Origin: Asterionellopsis glacialis
Lineage: Eukaryota; Bacillariophyta; Plagiogrammaphyceae; Rhaphoneidales; Asterionellopsidaceae
Direction of reading: 5' to 3'
Length of the DNA stretch: 32,047 nt
Assembly (NCBI GenBank): GCA_014885115.2
Contig: WKLE02000186.1
Span: 48,270 to 80,316, forward strand
Below the pieces are notes generated by a model, which made no database searches, was not told where the DNA came from, and was given only the letters and a program-made list of their open reading frames with translations. A program made the translations under genes and the position numbers. Of this stretch, positions 1 through 9,908 are shown in pieces. The first letter of the stretch is position 1, and each line of letters opens with the position of its first letter.

Positions 1-146
1 TCAAATTTTGCCAAAGAACATTTTTGTTTTTCGCATCTGCTTTTTGCGGTTGGTGTGGGTTTTAGCCTCTCTGTACCGCAATTAATAGCAAAGGGAAGAA
101 CACATCATCGGACCACCCATCACACAGCCAGCTAACTGGGGTACGC

Positions 147-156
147 TATAATAAAA
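147..156 (+). promoter_or_regulatory. possible TATA-like element upstream of the S1 gene
   Basis: TATAATAAAA lies about 50 nt upstream of the ATG at 206. Seen: an AT-rich TATA-like string in an otherwise mixed 5' flank. Inference only: diatom core promoters are poorly defined and such strings are common in AT-rich DNA. Nothing else is recognised in 1-205. Confidence 0.2.
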
Positions 157-205
157 TCTGGTGAAACTGTCAAGACCTTGAGAAACTAATATTTAGAAAG
201 GAAAT

Positions 206-2494
206 ATGTCCTCGCCAAAGTATTTGGGTTTTAGTTTTGCACTTTTAGTGCTGCTTGTAGCAGCGACAGCGCCAAATCACCAAGGAGGAGTCAATGCTTT
301 TGTTCTTCCACAATCTGGATTGTCCTTATTTGGTTCTAATCAACGGACAAAAATTGGATCGTCTTCAGGATTGTTCCATCTAAGTAATGTAGAAGATCAA
401 GAAAAGGAGGAGGACGCTGAAGCAACCACTACCAAATCAGTAAGGCCTGAATATGCTGCGTTGTCGCCAGGAACTATTGTGAAAATTCAAGTAGGTGATG
501 TTAGTTTGTCACGTAAAGCATGGAAGAAACGTCGTAGATCAGGATCACCACTGTTAGTACCTTGTAGTGTTTTAGACATGGATCGTGAATCTATGGTGCG
601 ATGGAATATACTTTACTTAATTCAAAAGTTTGGTGCTCCGCTAAAAGATCTTAAAAACAAAGAAGATGTTGGGTTCACTGGCAAAGGTGTAGCACTTTCT
701 TGGCAAACAATTGCAAAACTTTACAAACAACACTTGGGTAGCTCGTTAGCGGTACGTTTTATCTTCACAAGATTTGAATGAAATGGCGATGCATATTGCA
801 GTGCAATTATTTTTTCTGCTAAAACCTGCACTAACTTGCACAATCTCATATATTTCTCCTGGTTACTTGTTTATCCTTTGCCAACCTCGTAAAATGTGTA
901 GAAACACGCAAAAGCATTTGGATATGCATCTCCCCGTCATATGGTGCAAGCCTTGTTTAGTCAAAAGATTCAAAAGGAGTATGGTATGCGTGTATGGATG
1001 CCTCCACGTGAAAAAAATAGCCATCACCGCCATCATGATAAGGATCAGCAAGATGAACGTCCTATGTGGCTTGTCCTTCCTATATCACGTCACCGAGCAC
1101 GATCCATGGCATCCGAAACTGGTATTGTACAATTTGCAACCATGCCAGAAGAAAACGAGGAAGATTTTTTTCAAGGTCCTCGTATGCGCCATACAGGGAT
1201 TATTCGGATGAAAAATCCTGATTTAAGTACAGAAAACAAAGCTGCTGCTGCTCCACACAAATTCCAATCGTTGTCAGCTGCCATCCGTGTTAGTCAGAAG
1301 GATGTAGATGAAGAACGCATTGCCAACGGATCAATTCACCACGCTGTTGTCTTTTCCTATGACCCCAATGGTGATAACAATTTACCTTTATTGACAACAT
1401 CACTTAATTTGGATCAAGTAAAGGATCGATTAAAAAAGTTACAATCTGTACGTAAGCACCATGTCAGCCGATCTTTCCCCATGCCTTCATCTGACCAAAA
1501 GGCAGTGGAACGCAATTTGAAAGATTTGAAGGTAGGTGAAGGACCCTACAGAGCCACGGTAGTTAAGGTTTCATCGCGTAGTCATGCTGTCTTCGTTGAT
1601 TGCAACGTTGGCCGCAACGTCAGTAAGCAACGTGGAGGCGGAGTTGCACGTGTCATGGGTATGTTACGATTTGATGATATTGCTCCTTCTACCAAAAACT
1701 TATCTTCCGATACCGATGAAGAAGAAGATTTGATTGAATCCGTCTTTGATGATCTTGAAGAATATGATGATGACGAAGATTGGGATGAAGAATATGATGA
1801 TGACGATGATGATGCCATGACCGTGGAAGATTTGTTTTCTAAAATTGATGCCGCGGACGCTGAGGATGAGGCAGAAGGAACTACAGCTGAAGACATTTCT
1901 CACATGTTTTCTATGGATGACGATGGAACTCTCCGATACAAGGATCCTGAAACTGGAAAAGTTACAATTGTTGCTGCCGACGATGACGACGACGAGGACT
2001 TTTTTGACGATGAAGATGAGGAAGATGAAGAAGAAGACAACGAGGACGAAGGAGCAGATGCAAAACCAGTCATTTTGAAGGTTGGGGATGAAGTGAATGT
2101 CTTCATTAAATCTGTTTCAAAGCAATCTGGTAGATTTGCCGTTACAACTGACCCATCCGTCCAGGGAAAGAAAGCAAAGGACATCAAACGAGAGAACGAG
2201 GCTGAAAAGAAACTTTCCAAGCTAGCTAAGAAGTTTGGTGAAGAAGGGTTAGAAAAGATTCTTGAACTAGAGGGAACTGAATGCACTGGTACGGTTAAGG
2301 CGACATCCAACACCGGTGATTGGTACTATGTGCAACCCGATATGGAAGATCTTCCGGTCGGCGTTGCAGCATCATTCAACGAAGATGATGCTTCCTCTAT
2401 TTCACAAGGCGACACAGTGCGGGTAAGACTCGACGGTATCGATGAAAGTCGGGGTCAGATTGCAATGACTGTACTTGAGAAACTTGCTCCTTAA
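206..2494 (+). CDS. plastid-targeted S1-domain RNA-binding protein (spliced)
   Basis: Two exons, 206-751 and 902-2494, join in phase 0 to give about 712 aa. The N-terminus is a hydrophobic signal peptide ending in an ASAFAP-like site (NAFVLP, residues 31-36), so import into the complex plastid is inferred. A novel basic region follows. S1-like OB folds are visible near residues 393-440 (GPYRATVVKVSSRSHAVFVD) and after residue 570 (KVGDEVNVFIKSVSKQSGRF), and the C-terminus (GTECTGTVKATSNTGDWYYV onward) resembles a third. Two very acidic Asp/Glu tracts (about residues 450-490 and 540-570) interrupt and link the S1 folds. S1 domains bind RNA, so a role in plastid translation or RNA metabolism is likely. 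It is not a clear orthologue of ribosomal protein S1. The stop lies only 106 nt from that of the convergent PhyH-like gene. Confidence 0.82.
752..901 (+). other. intron 1 of the S1-domain gene
   Basis: 150-nt GT-AG intron with donor GTACGT and acceptor TGTAG. A good branch-point-like CTAAC lies near 831. Splicing joins ...SSLA to KHAKAFGYASPRH in frame, linking two open frames that are otherwise separated by stops. Phase 0. Confidence 0.8.
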
Positions 2495-2600
2495 GTAGGG
2501 GATATACGTGTGGACGCCACCTTTAATTTAAAATAATATTGTATTTCAAGTTAGTAATACACACACCTTATGGTACCATTAGATAATCTAAGTTCTATGA

Positions 2601-3929
2601 TTAAAGATTTGAAGTCCAAACAATAGGAACGAGAGGATGTGTGAATTGCTTTCTTGGTGAAACTTCTTTTACCCACTCCTTATAGCTCCAGCAATCTTCA
2701 TTATCACCATAACCACCAACACTGGTTCCTTCAGTTTCTTTCATTGCGTCTTCTCGTACTTCTGCACGTGCATCCACGTAAGTTATTGCTAATGCCAGAC
2801 GATCTTCATTACTTCCATTGCCATCCGCACAGTGTAAGGTCCAACCAGAATGTACTGTAACGTCTCCTAAATCCAGTGGCATGTAATGTTCTTCACTAAA
2901 AGCGTATCTTTCATCAAGTCTACCGTACTCGTTGCCATCCTCAAAGTCATTCCAAAAGGGCAAGGCAAAGTCAGAATGAGACTTTGATACAAAAATAAGT
3001 CCAGTACCTTCTTCGGACGGGACCTTTTGTAATGGTATCCAAAAAGTAATCATGTTGGATGTGTCGAAGGGTGCCATACGAGCATCTGTATGCCACGGAG
3101 TGGGACCATCATTTTGTCGTTTCCAAAATAATGAATCTTGATATAACCTTACGGATGGAACATCGAGTAACATTGCAGCAGCCCGTCCTAGGGATGGCGA
3201 TAGCGCTAAATTTTTAACACCATCAACATGTCTCCAAGTATTAAAATGTTGCAAAAATGGTAAATCATCAGATGGGATATTAAGTTTCGTCAACTCATCA
3301 ATACATTTCTCTATAGATTGACATGATTGTGCCAATGATGGCGAATTTGATGCTACCTCCACCTTTTGTTTCCAAGCTTCTAATGTACGTTTCTCGGCAT
3401 GAGCCATCAAATCCGTTTTAATTGCTTCTAGAACCGGAGGATCCATGAAAAATGACCGAATCACTGCATGTCCATTACGAGAATAGTCCAGTTGGACTTG
3501 CAAAGATACATTGTCCAAATCAAGTAAAGCTACCTTATCTTTTGATTGTTCTTGATTGCCTACGACAGTAGACTTTTGTTTAGAACTTGATGAGTTTTTG
3601 GTTTTTGTCACAGGTTCCAGCCCAATACTTCTCACCAAAGAGTCCATATCCTTCTTCGACTTGCGCATCCTTCCACTAGTATTAGGAATGGATTGAGTTG
3701 TTTTCTTATTGCTCTGGCTTTTCTTCCTTTTGGATGACATTGGCTTGGTAGAATGGAATAATTTATGAGGATTTTTATTGGAGTGCCCATTGTTAATTAT
3801 AGATGGTATTGGTACAAATCCCATAGATAATGACCAAAATGAAGCAAGGCATCCTATTGTCAGTAAGATGCGATGTCTCACAAAACGTGGTATGATTCTT
3901 GGATGCGTGGTTTTTCTTGTACTAGTCAT
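2601..3929 (-). CDS. phytanoyl-CoA dioxygenase (PhyH)-like Fe(II)/2-oxoglutarate oxygenase
   Basis: 442 aa, ATG at 3929. The C-terminal two thirds is a PhyH fold: the HxD iron motif is WHTD (H280, D282). The distal ligand is probably H366 in TLHCADGN, after GDVTVHSGW, and the 2-oxoglutarate-binding Arg is probably R377 (EDRLALAITY). All key residues are present, so it should be an active oxygenase; the substrate cannot be read from sequence. The N-terminus has Arg/Lys-rich residues, a hydrophobic stretch (residues 21-38) and SMGFVPIP, which fits a signal peptide with an ASAFAP-like site. A Lys/Ser-rich linker (about 60-130) precedes the domain. Plastid targeting is inferred, less certainly than for PTOX because of the charged N-terminus. 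It is divergent from the gene at 4585. Confidence 0.85.
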   Translation of the reverse strand: MTSTRKTTHPRIIPRFVRHRILLTIGCLASFWSLSMGFVPIPSIINNGHSNKNPHKLFHSTKPMSSKRKKSQSNKKTTQSIPNTSGRMRKSKKDMDSLVRSIGLEPVTKTKNSSSSKQKSTVVGNQEQSKDKVALLDLDNVSLQVQLDYSRNGHAVIRSFFMDPPVLEAIKTDLMAHAEKRTLEAWKQKVEVASNSPSLAQSCQSIEKCIDELTKLNIPSDDLPFLQHFNTWRHVDGVKNLALSPSLGRAAAMLLDVPSVRLYQDSLFWKRQNDGPTPWHTDARMAPFDTSNMITFWIPLQKVPSEEGTGLIFVSKSHSDFALPFWNDFEDGNEYGRLDERYAFSEEHYMPLDLGDVTVHSGWTLHCADGNGSNEDRLALAITYVDARAEVREDAMKETEGTSVGGYGDNEDCWSYKEWVKEVSPRKQFTHPLVPIVWTSNL

Positions 3930-4584
3930 TGTGCTTTCGACTGATTCTATTTGGTATCAAACGGAATTGTACCAACCCAAAATGAACTGAGATGATGCGA
4001 TTTTTTACGAAGAGAAGTTGTTGAATTGCCAGCAAGAACAATTTTGGTTCCTTATACAAAATTGTAGCTTATATTCCCCAGTACGATCGTTAATATGCTC
4101 GAGTAGGTCCTATTTCTATGAAATCTAGAGTCCTACCATCTGTTCTAGGATTAGTCTAGAGAAGGTGAGTAAGGTTGCATGCGATAAGTTCAAAAAAGAA
4201 CAAGATATCATGTCGGCAGTTGATTTTGAAACTGATGGCTGATGTGGGGAGAGCGGTCGTGAGAACGCGCCCCATAAAACAGAAGAGAGGGATGAAACCG
4301 ATCGGGAGAGAAATTCACGAGCGAGGCGTTCGGTGCGTTGTGTCGTCATGTACACGTCATCGAAAACCAAACTTGCACAACATATCTTTTCTTTTTTTTC
4401 TCATTTCAAAATGAGCAAAAAAGTAGTGTCACGGTAGAGTTCCTAAAATAATTTGTGTTCAGCGACATGAGTTGTTGAGAAAACACCAAATAACATCATC
4501 AATATAATCTGTTATATTGCTTTCCATTCGATTCAGTATCTACTAGAGCTGTTTTTGTGACAAGTATTAGCGTGCAATCTTAAC
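3930..4584. other. divergent intergenic region between the PhyH-like gene and the 4585 gene
   Basis: 655 nt between two outward-facing ATGs, so it should hold both promoters. Seen: a cluster of near-identical short motifs at 4101-4160 (GTAGGTCCTA, AGTCCTACC, TTCTAGGA, GTCTAGAGA), and no credible coding frame. No TATA box is obvious. Confidence 0.5.
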
Positions 4585-5376
4585 ATGACGACATTGCAAA
4601 ATTCCATCGGTTTGACTTTTTTTCTATCGTTTTTTGCAACCAAATTTCAATACGTTAGTGGCTTTGGCATATCACCATCGATATTGGAAAATGTTGCCTT
4701 TATGCCACAAAAAACGATAGTACAATCATCTGTTGATCTCAATTCTCTCCTGCAAGAGACATTGTCCGAAACAGGAAAAACTTTACTATTGAATGGCAAT
4801 AATCCTCAATCGGTATCAAATTCTATTTTTACTTCTAGCAGTAACATACTACTGGGCGACAATATACTTCTGCCTCTGTACAATCCATCATCAGTAGCAG
4901 GACAAGTCGGTGATGGTGTACGATCTGTTGTGTTTGGCATTTTTGCACTCATAGGATTATTGTTTGTATCAAATATATTAGTTTTGATGTTTGTATTACC
5001 TAAACAAGCACAAGATGCTGCTGATAAATTGAAAGAAGAATACCCAGAAAAGTATGCTAAAATTGAAGCTCAATTGAACGACGGTGAAACAATCATGGAT
5101 CGTCCTGACTTATTTATGGAAGTCCTTGAAAATTCAATGCAAGCATTTATGGAAGCAGATGAGGAGGAGACTAAAAAGACCATTGAAATGATTCAACAAT
5201 CATTGGAAGATGGTAGCTTTGATGCTGAAGAAATGCGACCATCTATCGAAGAAGGTTTGGGTATGAATATTGAATTCTTTATCGAATTGAAGGAATTAGC
5301 AGAAGAAAAGAAAGGAGAAGTAACCGGAGTCGACGAAGAACTTTATCAAATATTGAAACCTTTGTATAAAAAATGA
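4585..5376 (+). CDS. unknown plastid-type single-pass membrane protein
   Basis: 263 aa, function not recognised. Residues 1-25 form a hydrophobic signal peptide ending VSGFGIS, an ASAFAP-like site with aromatic F, so plastid import is inferred. A Ser/Asn-rich middle is followed by one strong transmembrane helix (about 114-137, VVFGIFALIGLLFVSNILVL). The C-terminal part (about 140-263) is charged and helical (DAADKLKEEYPEKYAKIEAQ) and acidic; it probably folds as a soluble helical domain beside the membrane. Alternatives: a thylakoid or inner-envelope assembly factor. The frame is open throughout, the ATG is the first available, and the composition is protein-like. Confidence 0.75.
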   Translation: MTTLQNSIGLTFFLSFFATKFQYVSGFGISPSILENVAFMPQKTIVQSSVDLNSLLQETLSETGKTLLLNGNNPQSVSNSIFTSSSNILLGDNILLPLYNPSSVAGQVGDGVRSVVFGIFALIGLLFVSNILVLMFVLPKQAQDAADKLKEEYPEKYAKIEAQLNDGETIMDRPDLFMEVLENSMQAFMEADEEETKKTIEMIQQSLEDGSFDAEEMRPSIEEGLGMNIEFFIELKELAEEKKGEVTGVDEELYQILKPLYKK

Positions 5377-6130
5377 TTACAAGAAGAAATCGCAACAAGC
5401 AACTAGATAAATGAATCCTGCGTTATATTTATTAAGCGAAGGTGTTTGGATAAGTTTAAGAAACTTCTATCTAGGCGACAACGTTTGTCTCTTTTTCTAG
5501 ATAATATTCATGGTCAATGTTTTTAGAAAGCTTATCTAAAAAACATGGATTATTTCTTTTAAACAGAGTTACCATTTGACTTTCTGGATATCTATTATTT
5601 CTTGCATGAAACTATAGAAGTCCAACAGTAGCGATTGTGTTGGTTCTTTTTATTGTACCATGTACAAGATTGATGACATTGCAAAGGTACTATATTCACA
5701 CGACTGCCAGTTGTCAAGCTGTTTGCTTCTTCTCTCGTCAAACGCAGTATGTGTTCATGCATGTTTCATTCGTGGATATGATACATGTCAACGAAAAAGT
5801 TTAAAAAATTACAAATGAAAATGACGGTGCTCTTGGCGTGTGTAAATTCCAGAGCAGACGCTGTCCACAACCCACAACTGAATTTCCACTGGAACAGAGA
5901 GTAGTGCATGTTTGGAAATGAAAAAAAAAAAAAATCAAAATATAATAGCTCTATAATATGCAGCATTCTAACGGTAGAGCATTACTCTCCTTGACATGCC
6001 AACCTCCAATCATAAAACATGTTTGACACTTGAATGATCATGTTACAAACATAGTCATACCTATAAGCAAAACATAGAATTTCCTTGCTACCCTGCAGCT
6101 GTACTGTACTAAATCTTATTTTGTTCCCCT
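5377..6130. other. convergent 3' intergenic region
   Basis: 754 nt between the stops of the 4585 gene and the minus-strand gene at 6131. AT-rich, with an A14 homopolymer near 5925-5938. No ORF with protein-like composition, RNA gene or repeat family was recognised. Confidence 0.5.
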
Positions 6131-6847
6131 CTACGCCAAAGCTAATTCAATTTGAACCAATGGTGGTGATGATGATTTAGTTGTTTCGTAGGTTGGAAAA
6201 TGAAGCATGACTGTTGTTTTATTGGATCCGTATTCATTCGATGTATAAATATCAACATTCGTAGTATAGAGAGGACTTGCTGAATTGAGTTGTATACATT
6301 GTGCTTCTAAGACTTGAATTTGCTCATTCGATTCCGTACCATGATTATGATTATGAATGTTGTCATGTTTGGGAAAAAAACGTACTTGTTTTTTGGAGGA
6401 ATCTTTTTCTTTTTTTTCATTCAGTAAAAGTTGTAAACAAATAGATGCTCGACCATACTCTAATCCAGTATTTTGAATCGTATGAGATACCCTGTCAATT
6501 TTAACAGTAACTGTCTTATCCTTGGCTTTAGAAGAATGACCTGTCAATTGAATAGACTTTAATACTTGAATAGACAAATTGTCGTTCGTCATGGTTGTAA
6601 ATATAGGTGGTGTGGGTAGTAAGGATTCGTTTTCCGTCGACATCCAGGAGGACGAAGAACGAGAAGTTATATCGATAGACAATGCATCTACGACATCGAC
6701 TCCTCCTTTCTGTGAACTTTCAGGTGTCACGACATGTGACGCTGGTGATACTGGACATGATGCTCTTGTGGAAGTCGTGATTGCTGTAGATGGATGATGA
6801 TTCGTAATCATGATATCAAGTTCTTCGTCGTCGGTACGTGGAGACAT
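6131..6847 (-). CDS. hypothetical Ser/Thr-rich protein
   Basis: 238 aa from an ATG at 6847. Not recognised. The first 85 residues are low-complexity, Ser/Thr-rich and acidic (begins MSPRTDDEELDIMI) and probably disordered. From about residue 88 there is a more ordered beta-rich stretch (LSIQVLKSIQLTG, TVTVKIDRVSHTI), a His/Asn-rich loop, and a C-terminal set of strands (NKTTVMLHFPTYE, PPLVQIELALA). No signal peptide or membrane helix, so cytosolic or nuclear is inferred. It is single-exon as drawn, but an upstream exon cannot be excluded. Taken as real because it is the only long open frame in this interval and ends in ordered sequence. Confidence 0.6.
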   Translation of the reverse strand: MSPRTDDEELDIMITNHHPSTAITTSTRASCPVSPASHVVTPESSQKGGVDVVDALSIDITSRSSSSWMSTENESLLPTPPIFTTMTNDNLSIQVLKSIQLTGHSSKAKDKTVTVKIDRVSHTIQNTGLEYGRASICLQLLLNEKKEKDSSKKQVRFFPKHDNIHNHNHGTESNEQIQVLEAQCIQLNSASPLYTTNVDIYTSNEYGSNKTTVMLHFPTYETTKSSSPPLVQIELALA

Positions 6848-8237
6848 TTCTATTATCTATATCTTGTCTATTAATGTATGATCAGCAAAATGAATGGAGA
6901 TGAAGTTTAGGGTAGTATCATGCAACTATTGCTTCTATTCTATTACAAATGATGTGAGGTGTGAGTGATGTCTTGATGTGATGGGTTCGGATACACGAAG
7001 AATGAGTGACTGTGCGTGATGGGTCACCAAAAAAAATTATGTAAAAAACGAGAACTGATCTATGACCAATAAATGTACTGCAGCACCAAACTAATCGTAA
7101 CAGCGATTTCTTCAAATGTACGATAGATCGTAAAAAAAAAATATGGTGGGAGTTGTAAAACTGGGTGTGATGCTTTTGTGTCAGCTATACTGTGATGCGC
7201 ATAGAATCGATTGATATACCTACCATTCACATGCATGACAACTTGAGCCTGTGATTGCGAGTCGTACCTTTTTTTTATGCTTCCCTCTTACGGTAGTACG
7301 AGAGGTACGGGACTGCTACATAACGACAGAAGAAAAGTGTCACGAAAAATTGATTGGAGGGATTGAGAAGGGATTCCTAAATTTCGTTTGGGCTTTGGTC
7401 GGAGTCTAGAAAATATTTTTAAGATTATTTTAGCACGTACATTTACTATGTTATACAATATAATATATGCGAGGTCTGAGATTGAATAAATATATGAAAA
7501 GCGAACCGGGCATGACCCAATAACAGTTGTCAAACTCCACAAAATTTGTTGTGCAAGCGGTGCAAGACTCGATTGCTCAACGCCGTCGAGGACTGGGATG
7601 ATTCGACTAGTTTGACTCAAGTTTGGAGAGAACCCAAGGACATTATTATTATTTTTATTATTTGTTCTCTGCTTCTTGATTGGCAGAATGACCGAGTCCC
7701 GGGTTCGAGCTCCATTGAGTTCTATGGTCTACACTTAAATGGCATTTGTCAAGCGGTCGACGGCCAGAGATGCATAATAAATGTAAGCTGAAATTAGAGT
7801 CGAATGATTCAAGAAGTTCGCTTTCCTAAACACGGTACGTATAATTCTACGACGCGCAGTAGAAACTAATATTTATCGAACGCAAAACTCTTCCCGGGTT
7901 TTGAAACGAAGGACCGCGGCGTGAAGAGTCATGCCAAAAATGCAATGCCTGCTTGAAAATTTTCCAACAGCTGGCATTTTGAAAATAACTCAACCGCCGG
8001 TCTTTCTTTCCTTGCTTGATTGAAGAACCTCACTGCAATCAACAAGAAGACGGGACATTCAACCATCAAGGAAGCGTCTTGTTCTCTCGAGTGACACTCT
8101 CTTCAACTTCTTGTAAACGTTACTGATTGATCTCTATTCCAATCTAAAAGAGACATTTTTTGTAACATCACACTTGATTACAATCTCTCACAAACAACCC
8201 GATAAAACGAACTTAATCTTCTCATCATTGCTGTAGA
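6848..8237. other. long divergent intergenic region upstream of phosphomannose isomerase
   Basis: 1390 nt between outward-facing genes. Contains A/T homopolymers (A9 near 7133-7141, T8 near 7270) and a run of ATT triplets near 7643-7661. Open frames here (e.g. minus strand 7620-7288) have no recognisable domain and look like chance. GGGTTCGAGCTCC at 7700-7712 resembles a tRNA T-arm, but no cloverleaf forms. The last 200 nt are likely promoter and 5' UTR of the downstream gene. Confidence 0.5.
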
Positions 8238-9908
8238 ATGTCACCGAATACCTCCGCTCCTCCATTCATGAGTTTCAACAACCCCAACAGTGGTGCTGCC
8301 GCCCAATCACAAGATGATAAAGATGTTCGCAGGGTGAAAGGATCCTTCACAGCGCCCAACTTGGACGGGATGTTTGATCAAGAATACGATGATCAATTTA
8401 CCTGGTCATCTGCTCATAAATTGAAAAAGTTGCGCAAGGTCAGTGAAACCTTCCGCTCCTCCCCTCCATCAGGTCCTGCGACTGCGTTACTCGAAAGCTT
8501 GCCACCCTCCATTGACGATGAAATTGATAACTTTGGCATCATTAACACAGTCGACTTGTCCTTGATTCATAATGCTGCTGCCAATGCATTGACTGCCCTT
8601 GAAGCCAAGAAACAAGAATCTATTCAAAAAGAAATTACATCTGAAAATTGTTTACGACGATTGGAATGTACTGCCCAAAACTATGGATGGGGAAAGATGG
8701 GATCATCGGCCTTGGTAAGTCGTATGAAAAAATCACAATCTCCTTCAACCTTTGATATTGAAGAAGAGCAACCTTATGCTGAATTATGGATTGGGACACA
8801 CCCCAATGGTATGTCTGAAATCGCATTGGAAAGTGGTGAAAAGATAACACTCTTAGATTATGTCCGTCGATCACCTGAACAACATTTAGGTGTTGATGGT
8901 GCAACATCACCCAGTGACGAATACGATTTAACCTTTTTATTCAAGGTCCTTTCGATCAACAAGGTCTTGAGTATCCAAGCACACCCTGACAAACATTTAG
9001 CAGCCCAACTCCATACAGACTTTCCCAAGCTTTACAAGGACCCTAATCACAAACCTGAAATGGCTGTTGCCTTGACGGATGATTTTGAGGCAATGAGTGG
9101 ATTTCGTAATGTAATAGAGATTGGACAACATCTCCAAGACTATCCTGAATTTGCAAATTTAATTGAAGCTGGTGCACGTAATGACTTACTCAAGGCTGCC
9201 CATCAAAAGCAATATTTCCCACCGCGACGTTTGTTCCAACGTGTCTTCAAATCCTACATGGAGGCCGCGGATGATGTCATCCAGTCGAACTTGACAGCCA
9301 TGTTGACACGGTTGTCTGCCAAGGACTCCATCGAATTAACAAGTACAGAAGAATTGATTTTAAGATTGGCAGATCAATTCCCTGGTGATTGTGGTATCTT
9401 TGCACCTCTCTTATTCAATCATTTGAAGTTGAACAAGGGTGATGCCTTTTACATTGGCGCCAACGAACCACATGCGTACATTCAAGGTGAAATATTGGAA
9501 TGCATGGCATGTTCAGATAATGTTGTTCGTGCAGGATTAACACCTAAACTCAAGGATGTGGATACCTTGGTCAAAATGTTAACCTACAAATCAACATTAC
9601 CGAATATTACACGCGGTGTTGCCGTGGATGAAAATTGTACACTGTTTGCTCCACCAGTCAAAGATTTTGCCATGGAGGTACTCACATTGGAAAAGGGTGA
9701 AACCTATCAACTTCAACCTGTCTTGTCACCCTCTGTACTTTTAACCTTGGATGGTTCTGGTACTCTGGTACAAGGGTCAGTCCAATCCTTAGATATGGAC
9801 TTTGGTAAGGCAGCCTTCATGTCTGCCAATACTATGGCTACTGTGACAGCCACAAGTGATGAGGGTGTCAAAATTGTACGTGCCATGAGTAATGTTCAAT
9901 TATTGTAA
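8238..9908 (+). CDS. MPI: phosphomannose isomerase, type I (mannose-6-phosphate isomerase)
   Basis: 556 aa, single exon. Interconverts fructose-6-phosphate and mannose-6-phosphate, the entry to GDP-mannose for protein glycosylation and diatom wall and storage mannans. The family core starts near residue 138 (LRRLECTAQNYGWGKMGSSA). The zinc ligands fit the known type I spacing: Q247 and H249 in IQAHPDK, E274 in HKPEMAVAL, and H412 in NEPHAYIQGE. The active-site Arg is R431 in DNVVRAGLTPK, 19 residues past the His as in the fungal enzyme. All catalytic residues are present. Odd: about 135 extra residues at the N-terminus, Pro/Ser-rich then charged (GMFDQEYDDQFTWSSAHKL), with no signal peptide, so the enzyme is probably cytosolic. 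Usual family length is about 400-450 aa. Confidence 0.95.
   Translation: MSPNTSAPPFMSFNNPNSGAAAQSQDDKDVRRVKGSFTAPNLDGMFDQEYDDQFTWSSAHKLKKLRKVSETFRSSPPSGPATALLESLPPSIDDEIDNFGIINTVDLSLIHNAAANALTALEAKKQESIQKEITSENCLRRLECTAQNYGWGKMGSSALVSRMKKSQSPSTFDIEEEQPYAELWIGTHPNGMSEIALESGEKITLLDYVRRSPEQHLGVDGATSPSDEYDLTFLFKVLSINKVLSIQAHPDKHLAAQLHTDFPKLYKDPNHKPEMAVALTDDFEAMSGFRNVIEIGQHLQDYPEFANLIEAGARNDLLKAAHQKQYFPPRRLFQRVFKSYMEAADDVIQSNLTAMLTRLSAKDSIELTSTEELILRLADQFPGDCGIFAPLLFNHLKLNKGDAFYIGANEPHAYIQGEILECMACSDNVVRAGLTPKLKDVDTLVKMLTYKSTLPNITRGVAVDENCTLFAPPVKDFAMEVLTLEKGETYQLQPVLSPSVLLTLDGSGTLVQGSVQSLDMDFGKAAFMSANTMATVTATSDEGVKIVRAMSNVQLL

Noticed and set aside
774..1211. Plus-strand 145-codon frame in another phase
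   Set aside because: It covers the intron and overlaps the true exon 2 in a different frame, with no domain.
1582..2313. Minus-strand Ser-rich frames opposite the S1 gene
   Set aside because: They are the antisense reading of the Asp/Glu codon tracts (GAT/GAA), not genes.
7288..7620. Minus-strand 110-codon frame
   Set aside because: No recognisable domain or targeting; composition is like translated AT-rich non-coding DNA.
7675..7715. tRNA-like or SINE-like A and B boxes (TGGCAGAATGA and GGGTTCGAGCTCC)
   Set aside because: The two boxes are only a few nucleotides apart, the T-stem does not pair, and no acceptor or anticodon arm can be drawn.
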